DNA from: UBA2970 sp965221075
GTDB lineage: Bacteria > Verrucomicrobiota > Verrucomicrobiia > Limisphaerales > AAA164-E04
Assembly: GCA_965221075.1 (NCBI GenBank)
Contig: OZ244865.1
Location: 248,001 to 312,000 of the forward strand
Direction: 5' to 3'
DNA: 64,000 nucleotides
A program made the position numbers and the translations under genes. Positions 8,192 through 17,028 of the stretch are shown piece by piece; the first letter of the stretch is position 1, and each line of letters starts with the position of its first letter. Below the pieces are notes generated by a model. It saw only the letters and a list, made by a program, of their open reading frames with translations. It searched no databases and had not been told where the DNA came from.

Positions 8192-9412
8192 CTAGTTGAT
8201 GTAGTCCTGGATGGTGAAGATGGGAAGCACCATGCCCACGAAGATGGTTCCGATCAGGGCGGCGATGAGGAACAGCATCAGCGGCTCCATCAGCGCCACC
8301 GCGGTCTTCAGCTCCTGGTCCAGCTCCCGCTCGGTCACGTCGGAGAGGCGGATGAGCTCGTTGTCCAGGCCGCCGCTCTCCTCGGCCACCGAGACCATCT
8401 CGATCACCGAGCCGGGGAAGAGGGAGCGGCAGTCGCGGAGGCTGTTGGCCAGCCGGTCGCCCTTCTTGACCCGCTCCACGCTGGAGGCCGCCGCCTCGAC
8501 CAGCACCTGGTTGCCGATCGAGCGGCGGGCCACCTGGAGCCCCTCGACCAGCGGCACTCCCGAGCGGATCAGGGTGCCCAGCATGCGGCAGAAGCGGGAC
8601 ATGGCGAAGCGGGCCTGCAGGGGGCCGGCCACCGGAAGGCGCAGCAGCCACCGGTCCCCCAGCAGCCGCCCCCGCTCCGAGCGCAGCCAGCTGCGGGCGT
8701 AGAGAATCCCTCCGGCGGCGGCCGCAGCCAGCAGGATCCCGTATTCCTGGAAGAAGTCGCTGGTCCCCACGATCAGCCGGGTGAGCAGCGGCAGCTGGCC
8801 GCCGAAGCCCTCGAAGATGGTGGTGAAGCGGGGGATGAAGAACACCAGCAGGAACACCAGCACCGCGATGGCCAGCGCCCCCAGCACCAGGGGGTAGATG
8901 GTGGCCGAGAACACCTTGGCCCGCAGATCCTTGTCGCGGGCCTGGAAGTCGGCGATCTGGGTGAGCACCGCGTCCAGGAAGCCTCCGGTCTCCCCGGCCT
9001 GCACCATGGCCACGTAGACCCGGGGGAAGGTGCGCGGGAAGCGGGCCATGGCGTCGGCCAGCGAGAGCCCGTCGACCACCAGGTCGTGGACCTTCCCCCA
9101 CTGCTCGGCCGCGGCGGGGCTGGAGGCCTCCCGGCGGAGGATGACCAGCGCCCGGCTCAGGGGCACCCCCGCCGAGAGCAGGCTGGAGAGCAGGCGGGTG
9201 AAGGTCTCCAGCTGGCCGAAGGTCACCCGGGACGTCCGCCAGGACCAGGAGGAGGAAGCGGCGGCGGCACGGGTCCCCGTCTCGTCGACCCGGATCGCCT
9301 TCAGGCCGAGATCCCGGATCTGCTGGAGCGCCTCGGAGCGCCCCCCGGCCTCCAGCAGCCCCTCGGCGAGGGTGCCGTCGGGGCGGACCGCCTTGTAGCC
9401 GAACGAAGCCAT
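8192..9412 (-). CDS. gspF: T2SS inner-membrane platform protein GspF
   Basis: 406 residues from ATG 9412, ending in YIN. It contains two repeated cytoplasmic T2SSF domains, each with a SAGVPL or RSGVPLVEGL motif followed by a GETGG or EESGG turn. Three hydrophobic segments are visible (about residues 170-192, 225-245 and 375-398). This is the standard GspF/PilC architecture, and the length is usual for the family. It links the GspE motor to pseudopilin insertion. gspE is 14 nt upstream. Confidence 0.93.
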   Translation of the reverse strand: MASFGYKAVRPDGTLAEGLLEAGGRSEALQQIRDLGLKAIRVDETGTRAAAASSSWSWRTSRVTFGQLETFTRLLSSLLSAGVPLSRALVILRREASSPAAAEQWGKVHDLVVDGLSLADAMARFPRTFPRVYVAMVQAGETGGFLDAVLTQIADFQARDKDLRAKVFSATIYPLVLGALAIAVLVFLLVFFIPRFTTIFEGFGGQLPLLTRLIVGTSDFFQEYGILLAAAAAGGILYARSWLRSERGRLLGDRWLLRLPVAGPLQARFAMSRFCRMLGTLIRSGVPLVEGLQVARRSIGNQVLVEAAASSVERVKKGDRLANSLRDCRSLFPGSVIEMVSVAEESGGLDNELIRLSDVTERELDQELKTAVALMEPLMLFLIAALIGTIFVGMVLPIFTIQDYIN

Positions 9413-9426
9413 CCTGGAGCCGGGGT

Positions 9427-11103
9427 TCAGGCGGCGGCGGCCGCGGTCTCGTCCTTGCTCACCCGCAGCACCTCGTCGGGGGTGGTGACGCCCGCCCGGA
9501 CCAGGCGCCAGCCGTCGCGGCTCAGGGTGCCCATCCCGTCCTCGAGGGCCTGCTGCCGGATCTGGGCGCTGGAGCTGTGGCGCAGGGTCATCTCCCGGAT
9601 CCCGGGGGTCATGTCCATCATCTCGAAGATGGCGCGGCGTCCGTGGTAGCCGGTGTGCCGGCACTGCTCGCAGCCCTCGGCCCGGTAGACCGTCGCCTCC
9701 TCCTCCAGGCCGATCTCCCGGCGCAGGACCCGGATGCGGGCCGAGTCGTCGGGCCTGCGGCAGGCCCGGCACAGCACCCGGACCAGCCTCTGGGCCATCA
9801 CCGCCTCCACCGAGGAGGCCACCAGGTAGGGCTCCACCCCCATGTCGATCAGGCGCGAGATGGCGCCGGGAGCGTCGTTGGTGTGGAGGGTGGAGAAGAC
9901 CAGGTGCCCGGTCAGCGAGGCCTGAACCGCGATCCGGGCCGTCTCCTGGTCCCGGATCTCGCCGATGAGCAGCACGTCCGGGTCGTGGCGCAGGATCGAC
10001 CGCAGCCCCCGGGCGAAGGTGAGCCCCGCCTTCTCCGAGACCTGGATCTGGTTGATGCCCCGGATCTGGTACTCGACCGGATCCTCGATGGTGACGATCT
10101 TGCGGACGGCGTCGTTGATCTGGCCGAGCGCGGCGTACAGCGAGGTGGTCTTGCCGCTGCCGGTGGGGCCGGTGACCAGGACGATGCCGTGCGGCCGGCC
10201 CAGCATCCGCTCGAAGAGGCTCCGCTCCCGCTCGGCCATGCCCAGCTCGGAGAGGCCCAGGATCTTCCCGTCCTGGCGCAGCAGCCTCAGCACCACCGCC
10301 TCTCCGTGGATCATGGGGATGATCGAGACGCGGACGTCGACGTCGGCGTCCGAGACCCGGATCTTGATCCGCCCGTCCTGGGGCACCCGCTTCTCGGCGA
10401 TGTTCAGGTGGCTGAGGATCTTGACCCGCGACACGATGGCCGGCTGGAAGCGCTTGATCTCGGCCGGCACCGGCGCCTCCTGGAGCACGCCGTCGATGCG
10501 GTAGCGGATCCGGAGCTCGTTCTCGAAGGGCTCGATGTGGATGTCGGTGGTGCGCAGCCCGATGGCGTCGACGAGCACCTGGTTGACGAAGCGGATGATC
10601 GAGGCCTCGCTGGCCGCCCCGTCGAGATCGGCGTCCTCGCCGGAGGCCTCCTCCAGGACGGTGAAGGACTCGTCGTCCTTGAGCGTGTCGATGGTGTCGG
10701 CGCCCACGCCCAGGTGCCGCTTGATCTCCTTGCGGATGATCTCCGAGGGGGCCAGCACCGGGACCAGCCTCAGCCCGGTCATCAGCTTGAGGGTGTCGAG
10801 CCCGCGGGTGGAGAACAGGCGGCTGGTGGCCACCTCCACCGCCCCGTCGGAGCCGCGGCGCAGGGGGAGGAGCTCCTCCTTGAGCAGCACCCGCGCCGGA
10901 AAGAGGGCGAGCAGCTCCCTCTCGGGCCGGATCCCCTCCAGCCGGGTGAAGGCGATCCCGTACTCTCCCGAGAGCCACTCCAGGATCGAGGCCTCGCTCT
11001 CCACCAGGTGGGCGCTGCCGTTAGTCGACAGGCTTCCCAGGGACTCGGCGTCCGGCGGGGAGAGGCGCCCGCTGGCGACCATGTTCTCGAGCATCTGGTT
11101 CAT
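9427..11103 (-). CDS. gspE: T2SS secretion ATPase GspE
   Basis: 558 residues. The N-terminal MshEN-like domain is at residues about 30-140. The ATPase core carries Walker A GPTGSGKTT (about 312-320), the Asp box VTIEDPVEY, Walker B PDVLLIGEIRD (about 375-385) and the His box STLHTNDA. A zinc-binding four-Cys module follows, with CRAC near 445 and CEQC near 478. All catalytic parts are intact. It powers pseudopilus assembly from the cytoplasmic face of the inner membrane. It is the first gene of the gsp operon; a hairpin at 11149-11177 separates it from the gene upstream. Confidence 0.96.
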   Translation of the reverse strand: MNQMLENMVASGRLSPPDAESLGSLSTNGSAHLVESEASILEWLSGEYGIAFTRLEGIRPERELLALFPARVLLKEELLPLRRGSDGAVEVATSRLFSTRGLDTLKLMTGLRLVPVLAPSEIIRKEIKRHLGVGADTIDTLKDDESFTVLEEASGEDADLDGAASEASIIRFVNQVLVDAIGLRTTDIHIEPFENELRIRYRIDGVLQEAPVPAEIKRFQPAIVSRVKILSHLNIAEKRVPQDGRIKIRVSDADVDVRVSIIPMIHGEAVVLRLLRQDGKILGLSELGMAERERSLFERMLGRPHGIVLVTGPTGSGKTTSLYAALGQINDAVRKIVTIEDPVEYQIRGINQIQVSEKAGLTFARGLRSILRHDPDVLLIGEIRDQETARIAVQASLTGHLVFSTLHTNDAPGAISRLIDMGVEPYLVASSVEAVMAQRLVRVLCRACRRPDDSARIRVLRREIGLEEEATVYRAEGCEQCRHTGYHGRRAIFEMMDMTPGIREMTLRHSSSAQIRQQALEDGMGTLSRDGWRLVRAGVTTPDEVLRVSKDETAAAAA

Positions 11104-11148
11104 TTCAGCTCCCCGCGTCCCGGGGAGGCCGCTTCAGGAGGCGAAGGG

Positions 11149-11177
11149 GCCTCCGGCCCCAATGCAGGGCCGGAGGC
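11149..11177 (-). terminator. GC-rich hairpin between the RGG-protein gene and gspE
   Basis: A perfect 11-bp stem (GCCTCCGGCCC / GGGCCGGAGGC) with a 7-nt loop lies 20 nt after the stop of the 11197-11760 gene and about 45 nt before gspE. No T-run follows on the minus strand, so it may act as a Rho-type or attenuating hairpin rather than a classical intrinsic terminator. Confidence 0.45.
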
Positions 11178-11196
11178 CGGAGGAACGGTAGGGGGA

Positions 11197-11760
11197 TCAG
11201 TCCAGGATGCCCATCACGATCAGGTTGGCCTCCTGCTTGAGGGTCAGGACCTGCCGCAGCTTCTCCCGGGCCTCCTGCAGGGCCTTCTGGCCGGCTTCGC
11301 GGCTCTCCCGCAGGCTGGCCAGGGCCGTCTTGATGGATGCGGAATTCCCCGACTCGATGGCTTCCCGCAGAGCCGCCAGCTCCTCGCTGCCCTCTCCGCC
11401 CCGGTCGCCCCCGCGGTCGCCTCCGCGAGGTCCGCCCCTGTCTCCGCCCCGATCGCCGCCCCGATCGCCGCCTCCGCGGCCGAATCCTCCGAAGCGGCTG
11501 GCGATAGTCCTCATCTGCGACCTCTGCATTTCGACGACGCTCTGGACCATGGGCTTGAGCACCTCCCATTCCTCGTCCGAGGAATCCAGGGTCTCCTGGA
11601 TCATGGAGAGGTAGCGCTCCATGAACTGGGCGCGGAAGGCTTCGCCGCGATCTCCGCCGCCGCGCTGCCCCTGGGGACCCCGCTGCGCCTGGGCAGAGGC
11701 GGAAGCCAGGAGAACGCAGGCGGCCAGGGCCGCGATTCCGTGGTGGACAAGGATTCTCAT
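11197..11760 (-). CDS. Secreted RGG/DRGG-repeat protein, function unknown
   Basis: 187 residues. A signal peptide (cleavage probably near ASASAQA) precedes a helical segment with DEEWEVLKPMVQSVVEMQRSQM. A low-complexity block of tandem GGDRGGDRGG repeats comes next (about residues 95-125), followed by a coiled-coil helix ending in VLTLKQEANLIVMGILD. The two helical parts resemble small periplasmic helical proteins of the Spy/CpxP size class, but I see no diagnostic LTxxQ motif pair. It sits between hemW and gspE on the same strand; export through the adjacent T2SS is possible but unproven. Its function is not recognised. Confidence 0.75.
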   Translation of the reverse strand: MRILVHHGIAALAACVLLASASAQAQRGPQGQRGGGDRGEAFRAQFMERYLSMIQETLDSSDEEWEVLKPMVQSVVEMQRSQMRTIASRFGGFGRGGGDRGGDRGGDRGGPRGGDRGGDRGGEGSEELAALREAIESGNSASIKTALASLRESREAGQKALQEAREKLRQVLTLKQEANLIVMGILD

Positions 11761-11896
11761 GCTTTGTGTCGTTCTTGGCCTTCGGCGGTACTCGGACCCG
11801 TGCAGGCGGTTTGCTGCCTCCGTTTCCGGGGAACTTCCCCGGCTGCGGCCGGCATGTCGCGGACGGGGGATAGAGACGGAGAGCGTCCGCCCAAGG

Positions 11897-13054
11897 TTAC
11901 AGGGGCCCGGGGGCGCCGGAGCGCAGCAGCTGCGCTCCGGCGGCGTCGGCGAAGCGCATGCCCTCGCCGGTGAGGCGGAACCGGCCCTGGTCGAGCAGGG
12001 CCCAGCCCCTGCGGGACAGGTCCTCGACGTCCTCCATCCAGACGGTCTCGAAGCGGAAGCCGGTGCGGGAGCCGAATTCCTCCAGGTCGATGCCCCGGTT
12101 CATCCGGATCCAGAAGGCGGCCGTCTCCGAGGCCTTGGCCAGGGGCGGCAGCCGCTCGCCCGGATCGCGGGGAGGGTAGCCGTGCTCCACGGCGCGGCAC
12201 CAGGCGCCGGTGTCGGGCCAGTTCCTGTAGCGCCAGCCGTGGAGGTGACCCGAGGCCCCGGGGCCCAGCCCCAGGTACTCCCCTCCGGTCCAGTAGTTGA
12301 CGTTGTGGCGGCAGGTGTGCCTGGGCAGGGACCCGGCCGTCCCGCCCCGGGCGAAGCTGGCCACCTCGTACTGCTCGTAACCGCTCCCGGCCATCCTCCG
12401 GAGCAGGTACTCGTACATCTCCTGGGCCAGATCCTCGTTCTCGGGGATCCTCCCCTGCCGGCGCTCCCGGAAGAGCGGGGTGTCCTCCTCGTAGATCACC
12501 TCGTAGCAGGAGAGGTGCTCGGGCCCGAGGCCCAGGACCTCGTCGAGGGTCGACCGCCAGTCCTCCATGTCCTGTCCCGGCAGGGCGAACATCAGGTCGA
12601 GACTGACGTTTCCGAATCCCTCGGCGCGCAGCAGGTCCCAGGAGCCGAACACCCGCTTGCGGGAGTGGATCCTCCCCAGCCGGTCGAGCAGCCGGGGGAC
12701 CAGGGTCTGCACCCCCATCGAGATCCGGTCGACCCCTCCCTGGCGCAGGATCCGGGCCTTCTCGGGGGTGAGGGTGGAGGGGCTGCACTCCACGGTGAAC
12801 TCCCTGGCGCCGGTCCAGCCCGCGTCCTTCATGGCCTCCAGGATGCGCTCCCAGTGGGAGGCGGAGAGCAGGGAGGGGGTGCCTCCGCCGAAGAAGAGGG
12901 TGCGGGGGGAGCAGCTGGAGTGGGATCGGATCTCCGAGAGGAGAGCCTCGACGTAGCGGTCTATCCGCTGGCGCCCCGAGACCTCGGTGTGGAAGGCGCA
13001 GTAGGAGCAGCGGCTGGCGCAGAAGGGGACATGGACGTAGACCGAGCCCTCCAT
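11897..13054 (-). CDS. hemW: HemW-type radical SAM protein (haem chaperone / CPO-III-like)
   Basis: 385 residues from ATG 13054, with GGAGGGG just upstream. The radical-SAM cluster motif CASRCSYC is at residues 12-19, followed by the GGGTPSLL, TVECSPSTL, RISMGVQTL and DLMFALPGQ blocks of the HemN/HemW family. The extra N-terminal Cys of genuine HemN coproporphyrinogen dehydrogenase is absent, and the length fits HemW, which transfers haem. It follows a cold-shock gene by 16 nt. HemQ, encoded two genes upstream, suggests haem metabolism as a theme. Confidence 0.9.
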   Translation of the reverse strand: MEGSVYVHVPFCASRCSYCAFHTEVSGRQRIDRYVEALLSEIRSHSSCSPRTLFFGGGTPSLLSASHWERILEAMKDAGWTGAREFTVECSPSTLTPEKARILRQGGVDRISMGVQTLVPRLLDRLGRIHSRKRVFGSWDLLRAEGFGNVSLDLMFALPGQDMEDWRSTLDEVLGLGPEHLSCYEVIYEEDTPLFRERRQGRIPENEDLAQEMYEYLLRRMAGSGYEQYEVASFARGGTAGSLPRHTCRHNVNYWTGGEYLGLGPGASGHLHGWRYRNWPDTGAWCRAVEHGYPPRDPGERLPPLAKASETAAFWIRMNRGIDLEEFGSRTGFRFETVWMEDVEDLSRRGWALLDQGRFRLTGEGMRFADAAGAQLLRSGAPGPL

Positions 13055-13070
13055 CCCCTCCGAGGGGGGT

Positions 13071-13283
13071 CTAGGGGCTGTATCCCCGCTGGACGTTCTG
13101 GGCCTTGAGCCCCTTCTCGCTCTGGATGATCTCGAAGCTGACGATTTCCCCCTCGTTGAGGGTCTTGAAGCCGTTGCCGCTGATGGCCGTGTGGTGGACG
13201 AATACATCCGGCTCGGACTCGCTGCTGATGATGAAACCGAAGCCCTTCTTGTTATCGAACCATTTCACCTTACCACTGGCCAT
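13071..13283 (-). CDS. Cold-shock domain protein (CspA family)
   Basis: 70 residues, a single cold-shock domain with both RNA-binding motifs: KGFGFI (RNP1) and VFVHH (RNP2). The start is supported by AGGAGAG upstream. It binds single-stranded RNA/DNA as a chaperone. The usual FVHFSAI is replaced by FVHHTAI. hemW starts 16 nt after its stop, so the two may be cotranscribed. Confidence 0.95.
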   Translation of the reverse strand: MASGKVKWFDNKKGFGFIISSESEPDVFVHHTAISGNGFKTLNEGEIVSFEIIQSEKGLKAQNVQRGYSP

Positions 13284-13326
13284 AGCGTGCTCTCCTGTCG
13301 TCTACGACGATAACGTCAAGGGAAGG

Positions 13327-13355
13327 CCGCCCTCTCCCGGGGGGCAGGAGGGCGG
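13327..13355 (-). terminator. Hairpin downstream of hemQ
   Basis: An 8-bp stem (CCGCCCTC / GAGGGCGG) lies about 80 nt past the hemQ stop and 44 nt before the cold-shock gene, in transcript orientation. It is T-poor, so only a moderate case for termination. Confidence 0.4.
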
Positions 13356-13431
13356 GACCAGGACCGGACTTGGACGCAGGGAGGGCAAGCTATCCTGCCG
13401 CCTCGGAGGGCGTCAAGCTCCGGGCCGATTT

Positions 13432-14280
13432 TCATGGCATCGGCAGCCCGAGGTGCTCCAGGGCGTCCTCCAGATCCATTCTCAGGTTGACGTAGAAGGG
13501 GCCGAACTCGCCGTAGCGGGCGCTGACCTCGTCGAAGCGCATCTCGTGGACGATCTCCTTGAGGTCGTCGGCCTGGCGGGCCATCAGGGTGACGCCCCAC
13601 TCCCAGTCGTCCAGGCCGGTGGAGCCGGTGATCAGCTGCGAGATCCGGCCCGCGTAGCGCCGCCCCACCCGTGCGTGCCCCTGCATCAGGCGCTTCCGCT
13701 CGTCGAAGCCCAGGGAGTACCAGTTGTCCTCCCCGCTCCGGCGCTTGTTCATCGGATAGAAGCCCATGATCTCCCAGTCCGGCAGCTCCGGATAGAGCCT
13801 GTACCTCCGGTACTCTTCCTGCTTGCCGCGCCGCTCCTCGATCCGGGCCTGGTAGCCGGAGCTCCCCTCGGCCAGCTTGTCCTGGACGAGCACCATCCGC
13901 TTGAGATCCTCCTCGGTGGTCACGTACTCGGGAAGCTCGGTGACGCTCAGGAAGCTGAAGGTGGTCTGGAGCAGCTCGGGAGGGAAGCAGGCCTCCAGCA
14001 TGCGGTGCATGCGGCCCAGCCCGGCCAGGTCCTCGCAGTAGATCATGAAGGCCAGATCGGCCTTCCCCCCCACGTTGGCGAAGGGGACGATCCGGGGATG
14101 GCTTGGGGAGGAATGCTCGGCGATGTGTCCCCGGGCCGCCTCGATCGCCGGGCCCAGGAGGTCCATCGAGTCCTCCCACACGCAGCGGTCCACGTGGTGG
14201 AAGAGGTGCATCACGTGGATGCCCTGCCTCAGGCCGATGCCTCCCTTGCTATTCGACTCCTTTGCCTCCCGGAAGCGCAT
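13432..14280 (-). CDS. hemQ: HemQ, chlorite-dismutase-family coproheme decarboxylase
   Basis: 282 residues from ATG 14280; the exact start is uncertain because no strong ribosome-binding site is seen and the frame stays open upstream. The body is a chlorite-dismutase fold: the N-terminal HLFHHVDR region, the SVTELPEYVT segment, the YPMNKRR motif and a C-terminal WEWGVTLMARQADDLKEIVHEMRFDE block. HemQ converts iron-coproporphyrin III to haem b. Its presence with hemW points to the coproporphyrin-dependent route. True chlorite dismutase is less likely because the YPM(N/S)KxR substrate motif of HemQ is present. Confidence 0.87.
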   Translation of the reverse strand: MRFREAKESNSKGGIGLRQGIHVMHLFHHVDRCVWEDSMDLLGPAIEAARGHIAEHSSPSHPRIVPFANVGGKADLAFMIYCEDLAGLGRMHRMLEACFPPELLQTTFSFLSVTELPEYVTTEEDLKRMVLVQDKLAEGSSGYQARIEERRGKQEEYRRYRLYPELPDWEIMGFYPMNKRRSGEDNWYSLGFDERKRLMQGHARVGRRYAGRISQLITGSTGLDDWEWGVTLMARQADDLKEIVHEMRFDEVSARYGEFGPFYVNLRMDLEDALEHLGLPMP

Positions 14281-14364
14281 GCCCGCCGTTGCCCGATTCC
14301 GGCCCCCGATGGCCGCGTGCAGTCCGGGGGAGTATTGGCGGCAGGGCAGGAAATGCAAAGGCAA

Positions 14365-14408
14365 AAGCGGGACCGCCGCGGGCCCGCTTCGCCTCGGGCC
14401 CGCGGCGG
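14365..14408 (-). terminator. Strong intrinsic-type terminator after tilS
   Basis: A perfect 14-bp GC stem (373-386 paired with 395-408 of the 14 kb block) with an 8-nt loop is followed on the minus strand by CCCGCTTTTGCCTTTG. It lies about 160 nt beyond the tilS stop and before hemQ, so it should end tilS transcription. Confidence 0.6.
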
Positions 14409-14569
14409 CAGCGCTTCCAGGGCCGACAGGCCCCGGATCCGGGCGGGCCGGGCGGAAAAAGCAACCCTCGGACAGGCGTCCCGCGGAACGGCGCTGATGA
14501 GGGCAAGGCAGGAGGACCGCGGACCGGCCTCCTGTCCGGGCGCGCTCCAGGGGCGCTGCCGGGACTCCT

Positions 14570-15982
14570 TCAGAGAGGCTTCCAGCGCAGGCGCACCGCC
14601 TCCCGGGTCTCCGGAGTGATCCGGACGGGGTGGGCGATGCAGAGCGCCTCCACCCAGAAGATTCCGCCGCAGGGACGCTCTCCCACGATCAGCCGGCGGC
14701 GTATCGGAGGCGGGATCCTCGCGTTGACGAAAGCGTCCTGCAGCTTGACGCGTCCCGACATGCCAAGGGGCTGCACCCGATCGCCGGGGCGCCAGTGGCG
14801 GAAGCGCACTTCCGTTCCCAGGATCCGGGCGTCGAGGAGCTCCTCTCCCGGAGCTCGGGAAAAAGCAGCTCCGCCGCCGCCGGTCCCCTCCCGTGGGCGG
14901 CGGGGCGGCGGGGAGCCGTCCCAGGGCTCGGTCGACAGGGAGATCCGCATGCCGGCGAAGGAGAGCTCTCCCGGCACCCGGGCATCGATTTCCGCCTGGT
15001 CGAACTGAGGTTCCGGCATCGGCTCCTCGCGCAACCTTCCCCGAGCATCGAGGATCAGGGAGCGATCGCCGCTGGCCGATATCCGAGTCCCCGGCGCGGC
15101 CTGGCGGAGCCTTTCCACCAGCTGGAAGACGGGCTCCACCCCGAGGCCTACGAGCTGCTGGTGCAGCATCGCACGCTGCAGGGCCACGGGCGCCGAAGAG
15201 AAGGAGCATCCCTGCTGGAGCCGCTCCCGTGCCTGCTGGTCCACCAGGCAGTGCTCCTCCCTCAGAATCTCCATGGTTCTGAGAATGGCGCTGCGCATCC
15301 CCGGCTGCGTCATGCGGGGCAGCCACTGGTTGCGGATCCGGTTGCGCAGGCCCAGGCCGGGATCCCGGTTGGAGGCGTCTTCCCGCCAGGCCAGCCCACG
15401 GTCGAGTGCGTAGCTCCGCAGCGTCTCTCGGTTCTGGTCGAGCAGGGGGCGCAGGAGCTGGATATCGCTCCCGAAGGGGGAGGGAGACGAGAAGCGCATG
15501 CCTCCCAGGCCGTCGGAGCCCGCTCCCCGGAGGAGCCGCAGGAGGAAGAGCTCGACCTGGTCGTCGGCGTGGTGCGCCAGGAGCACATGACCGATGCCGC
15601 GCTGCCGGGCCGCCTCCGCCAGGAAGCGGTGCCGGGCCCGGCGCGCCGCCATCTCCAGCGACCCGCCGCGGCCTCCATTCCCGAGGTCCAGACGGGCGGC
15701 CGTGCACTCAAGTCCGGCCCTGGCAGCGGTCTGCTCTACCAGCCGCTGATCCTGGTCGCTCTGGGCGCCCCTCAGCTGGTGGTTGGCGTGGGCCACAACA
15801 ACCTTGCATCCGTGCTTCGGGGCCAGGCGGACCAGGAGGTCGAGCAGGACCATCGAGTCGAGCCCCCCCGAGATCGCTGCCAGGCAGGCCCGGTTCGGGG
15901 GCAGCCTCCGCTCAAGGCACAGACGACGATCCACCGAATCGAGGACCGCCGCATCTTTACTGAAGCCTTCCCGCATCTTCAC
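14570..15982 (-). CDS. tilS: tRNA(Ile)-lysidine synthase TilS
   Basis: 470 residues, the full-length size. The PP-loop AISGGLDSMVLLDLL (SGGLDS at 38-43) binds ATP, followed by AHANHQLRG and HHADDQVELFLLRLLRG motifs. A middle substrate-binding region and the C-terminal TilS domain (RHWRPGDRVQPLGMSGRVKLQDAFVNARIP) complete it. It modifies the wobble C of tRNA-Ile(CAU) to lysidine, an essential step. It is the last ordinary gene before the insertion-sequence cluster. Confidence 0.96.
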   Translation of the reverse strand: MKMREGFSKDAAVLDSVDRRLCLERRLPPNRACLAAISGGLDSMVLLDLLVRLAPKHGCKVVVAHANHQLRGAQSDQDQRLVEQTAARAGLECTAARLDLGNGGRGGSLEMAARRARHRFLAEAARQRGIGHVLLAHHADDQVELFLLRLLRGAGSDGLGGMRFSSPSPFGSDIQLLRPLLDQNRETLRSYALDRGLAWREDASNRDPGLGLRNRIRNQWLPRMTQPGMRSAILRTMEILREEHCLVDQQARERLQQGCSFSSAPVALQRAMLHQQLVGLGVEPVFQLVERLRQAAPGTRISASGDRSLILDARGRLREEPMPEPQFDQAEIDARVPGELSFAGMRISLSTEPWDGSPPPRRPREGTGGGGAAFSRAPGEELLDARILGTEVRFRHWRPGDRVQPLGMSGRVKLQDAFVNARIPPPIRRRLIVGERPCGGIFWVEALCIAHPVRITPETREAVRLRWKPL

Positions 15983-16310
15983 CGATCCGGGGAGAGGCGG
16001 TCCAGCGGCATAGACATTTCCGATCCAGCCCGTTCGGGAAGCGAAGGAAGGATGGCGCTATTCCAGCCAGGGAGAACTTCACAAACAGATATGCCGATTG
16101 CTTGGATTGCAGCCCTCATGGCGAAGCAGTTCCCCGGCCTCTTCGAGGATCCGAAGCTGGTAGGCTGTGCTGCAATTGGCAGAGACGGCTGCTCAAAGAG
16201 GCCAGGCCGTGGTCGGCCCGGAAGATCGTACGCACCGAACGTTCGAGCCTAACTGTGTCGACGCTTCAATGAGTTGCTCTGGGGGGCTGAGATTTGTTCT
16301 TGATGCGGCT
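15983..16310. other. Non-coding stretch upstream of tilS
   Basis: No convincing gene on either strand. It should hold the tilS promoter near its left end. A 13-bp word, ATTGGCAGAGACG, at 16175-16187 recurs at 27388-27400 on the far side of the IS/cas region. Confidence 0.5.
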
Positions 16311-16406
16311 CTAGTGTCCTGATTACGGCCCAAGCTGGCTAAACACTTGTGGCCTGGCATTCTGATCGCTCTCTTTTTCCAATACATATCAGAAGCAGGA
16401 CACTAG
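16311..16406. mobile_element. 96-bp MITE derived from the IS630-type element
   Basis: Bounded by perfect inverted ends CTAGTGTCCTG and CAGGACACTAG, with the TA dinucleotide target typical of the IS630/mariner group. The first 50 bp match the left end of the larger element at 17011 and the last 30 bp match its right end at about 19715-19746, with no coding DNA between. It interrupts an IS3-type transposase fragment. It is a non-autonomous deletion derivative. Confidence 0.8.
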
Positions 16407-16894
16407 CAGGGTGGCGACGATCTCGCCGGGGGAACGATCGACGAAGCGCTCGGAGGCGAGCGTCTCGAGGACCTCTCGGCGTTCGCCGTGATCCAGGGCA
16501 CGGGCATGCTTTCTGATCGGCTGATGGGGCCCGTTCGAGGGCTTGCGGCGACGGTAGAAGCTTGCCTTGGAGACCCCCATGGCCCGGCAGGTTTGCGCAA
16601 CGCCGATCCTGGCTGCGAGCGAGGCGGTTTCCTTCATGCGCTCTTCCCGTTGCTGGGGACCAATCCCAACAGCCTGGAGACTTTTCCCTGCGCGTTCATG
16701 ATCACCTGAGCGACGTCCAGCTTCTCATTCGCCGCTTCCAGCTGCTTCCTGAGACGAGCGTTCTCCCCTTCGAGATCGAGGAGCCTGGCACGATACGGAT
16801 TGGATCTGGCCGCCCTGACTCCGGTCTTCTTCGACGCCAGGGTCGGCAAGGCAGCATCCTCCCTCCTCGTGCTCATGTCGTCTTCCTCACTCAT
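16407..16894 (-). pseudogene. IS3-family transposase fragment (orfA and 5' part of orfB)
   Basis: Two short overlapping frames. 16634-16894 encodes a charged leucine-zipper-like OrfA piece (ENARLRKQLEAANEKL). 16389-16637 encodes the helix-turn-helix start of OrfB (MGVSKASFYRRRKPS and RSPGEIVATLL). OrfB stops where the MITE begins, and no DDE domain follows on the other side, so the element is dead. Confidence 0.75.
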
Positions 16895-17028
16895 AGCTCA
16901 CAGAATACAGGGTGGGCAGGTGTCTCACCATCATTCGTTGCCAGCATGACTGTGTCCACTAAGCACATAACGGAGGCCACTCTAGGGAAAACCTAAGGTC
17001 TTGTCAACTCTAGTGTCCTGATTACTGT

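Noticed and set aside
16263..16273. GCTTCAATGAG, the complement of the repeat's last 11 bases
   Set aside because: The adjoining stem of the repeat is missing and nothing else around it resembles an array; probably coincidence.
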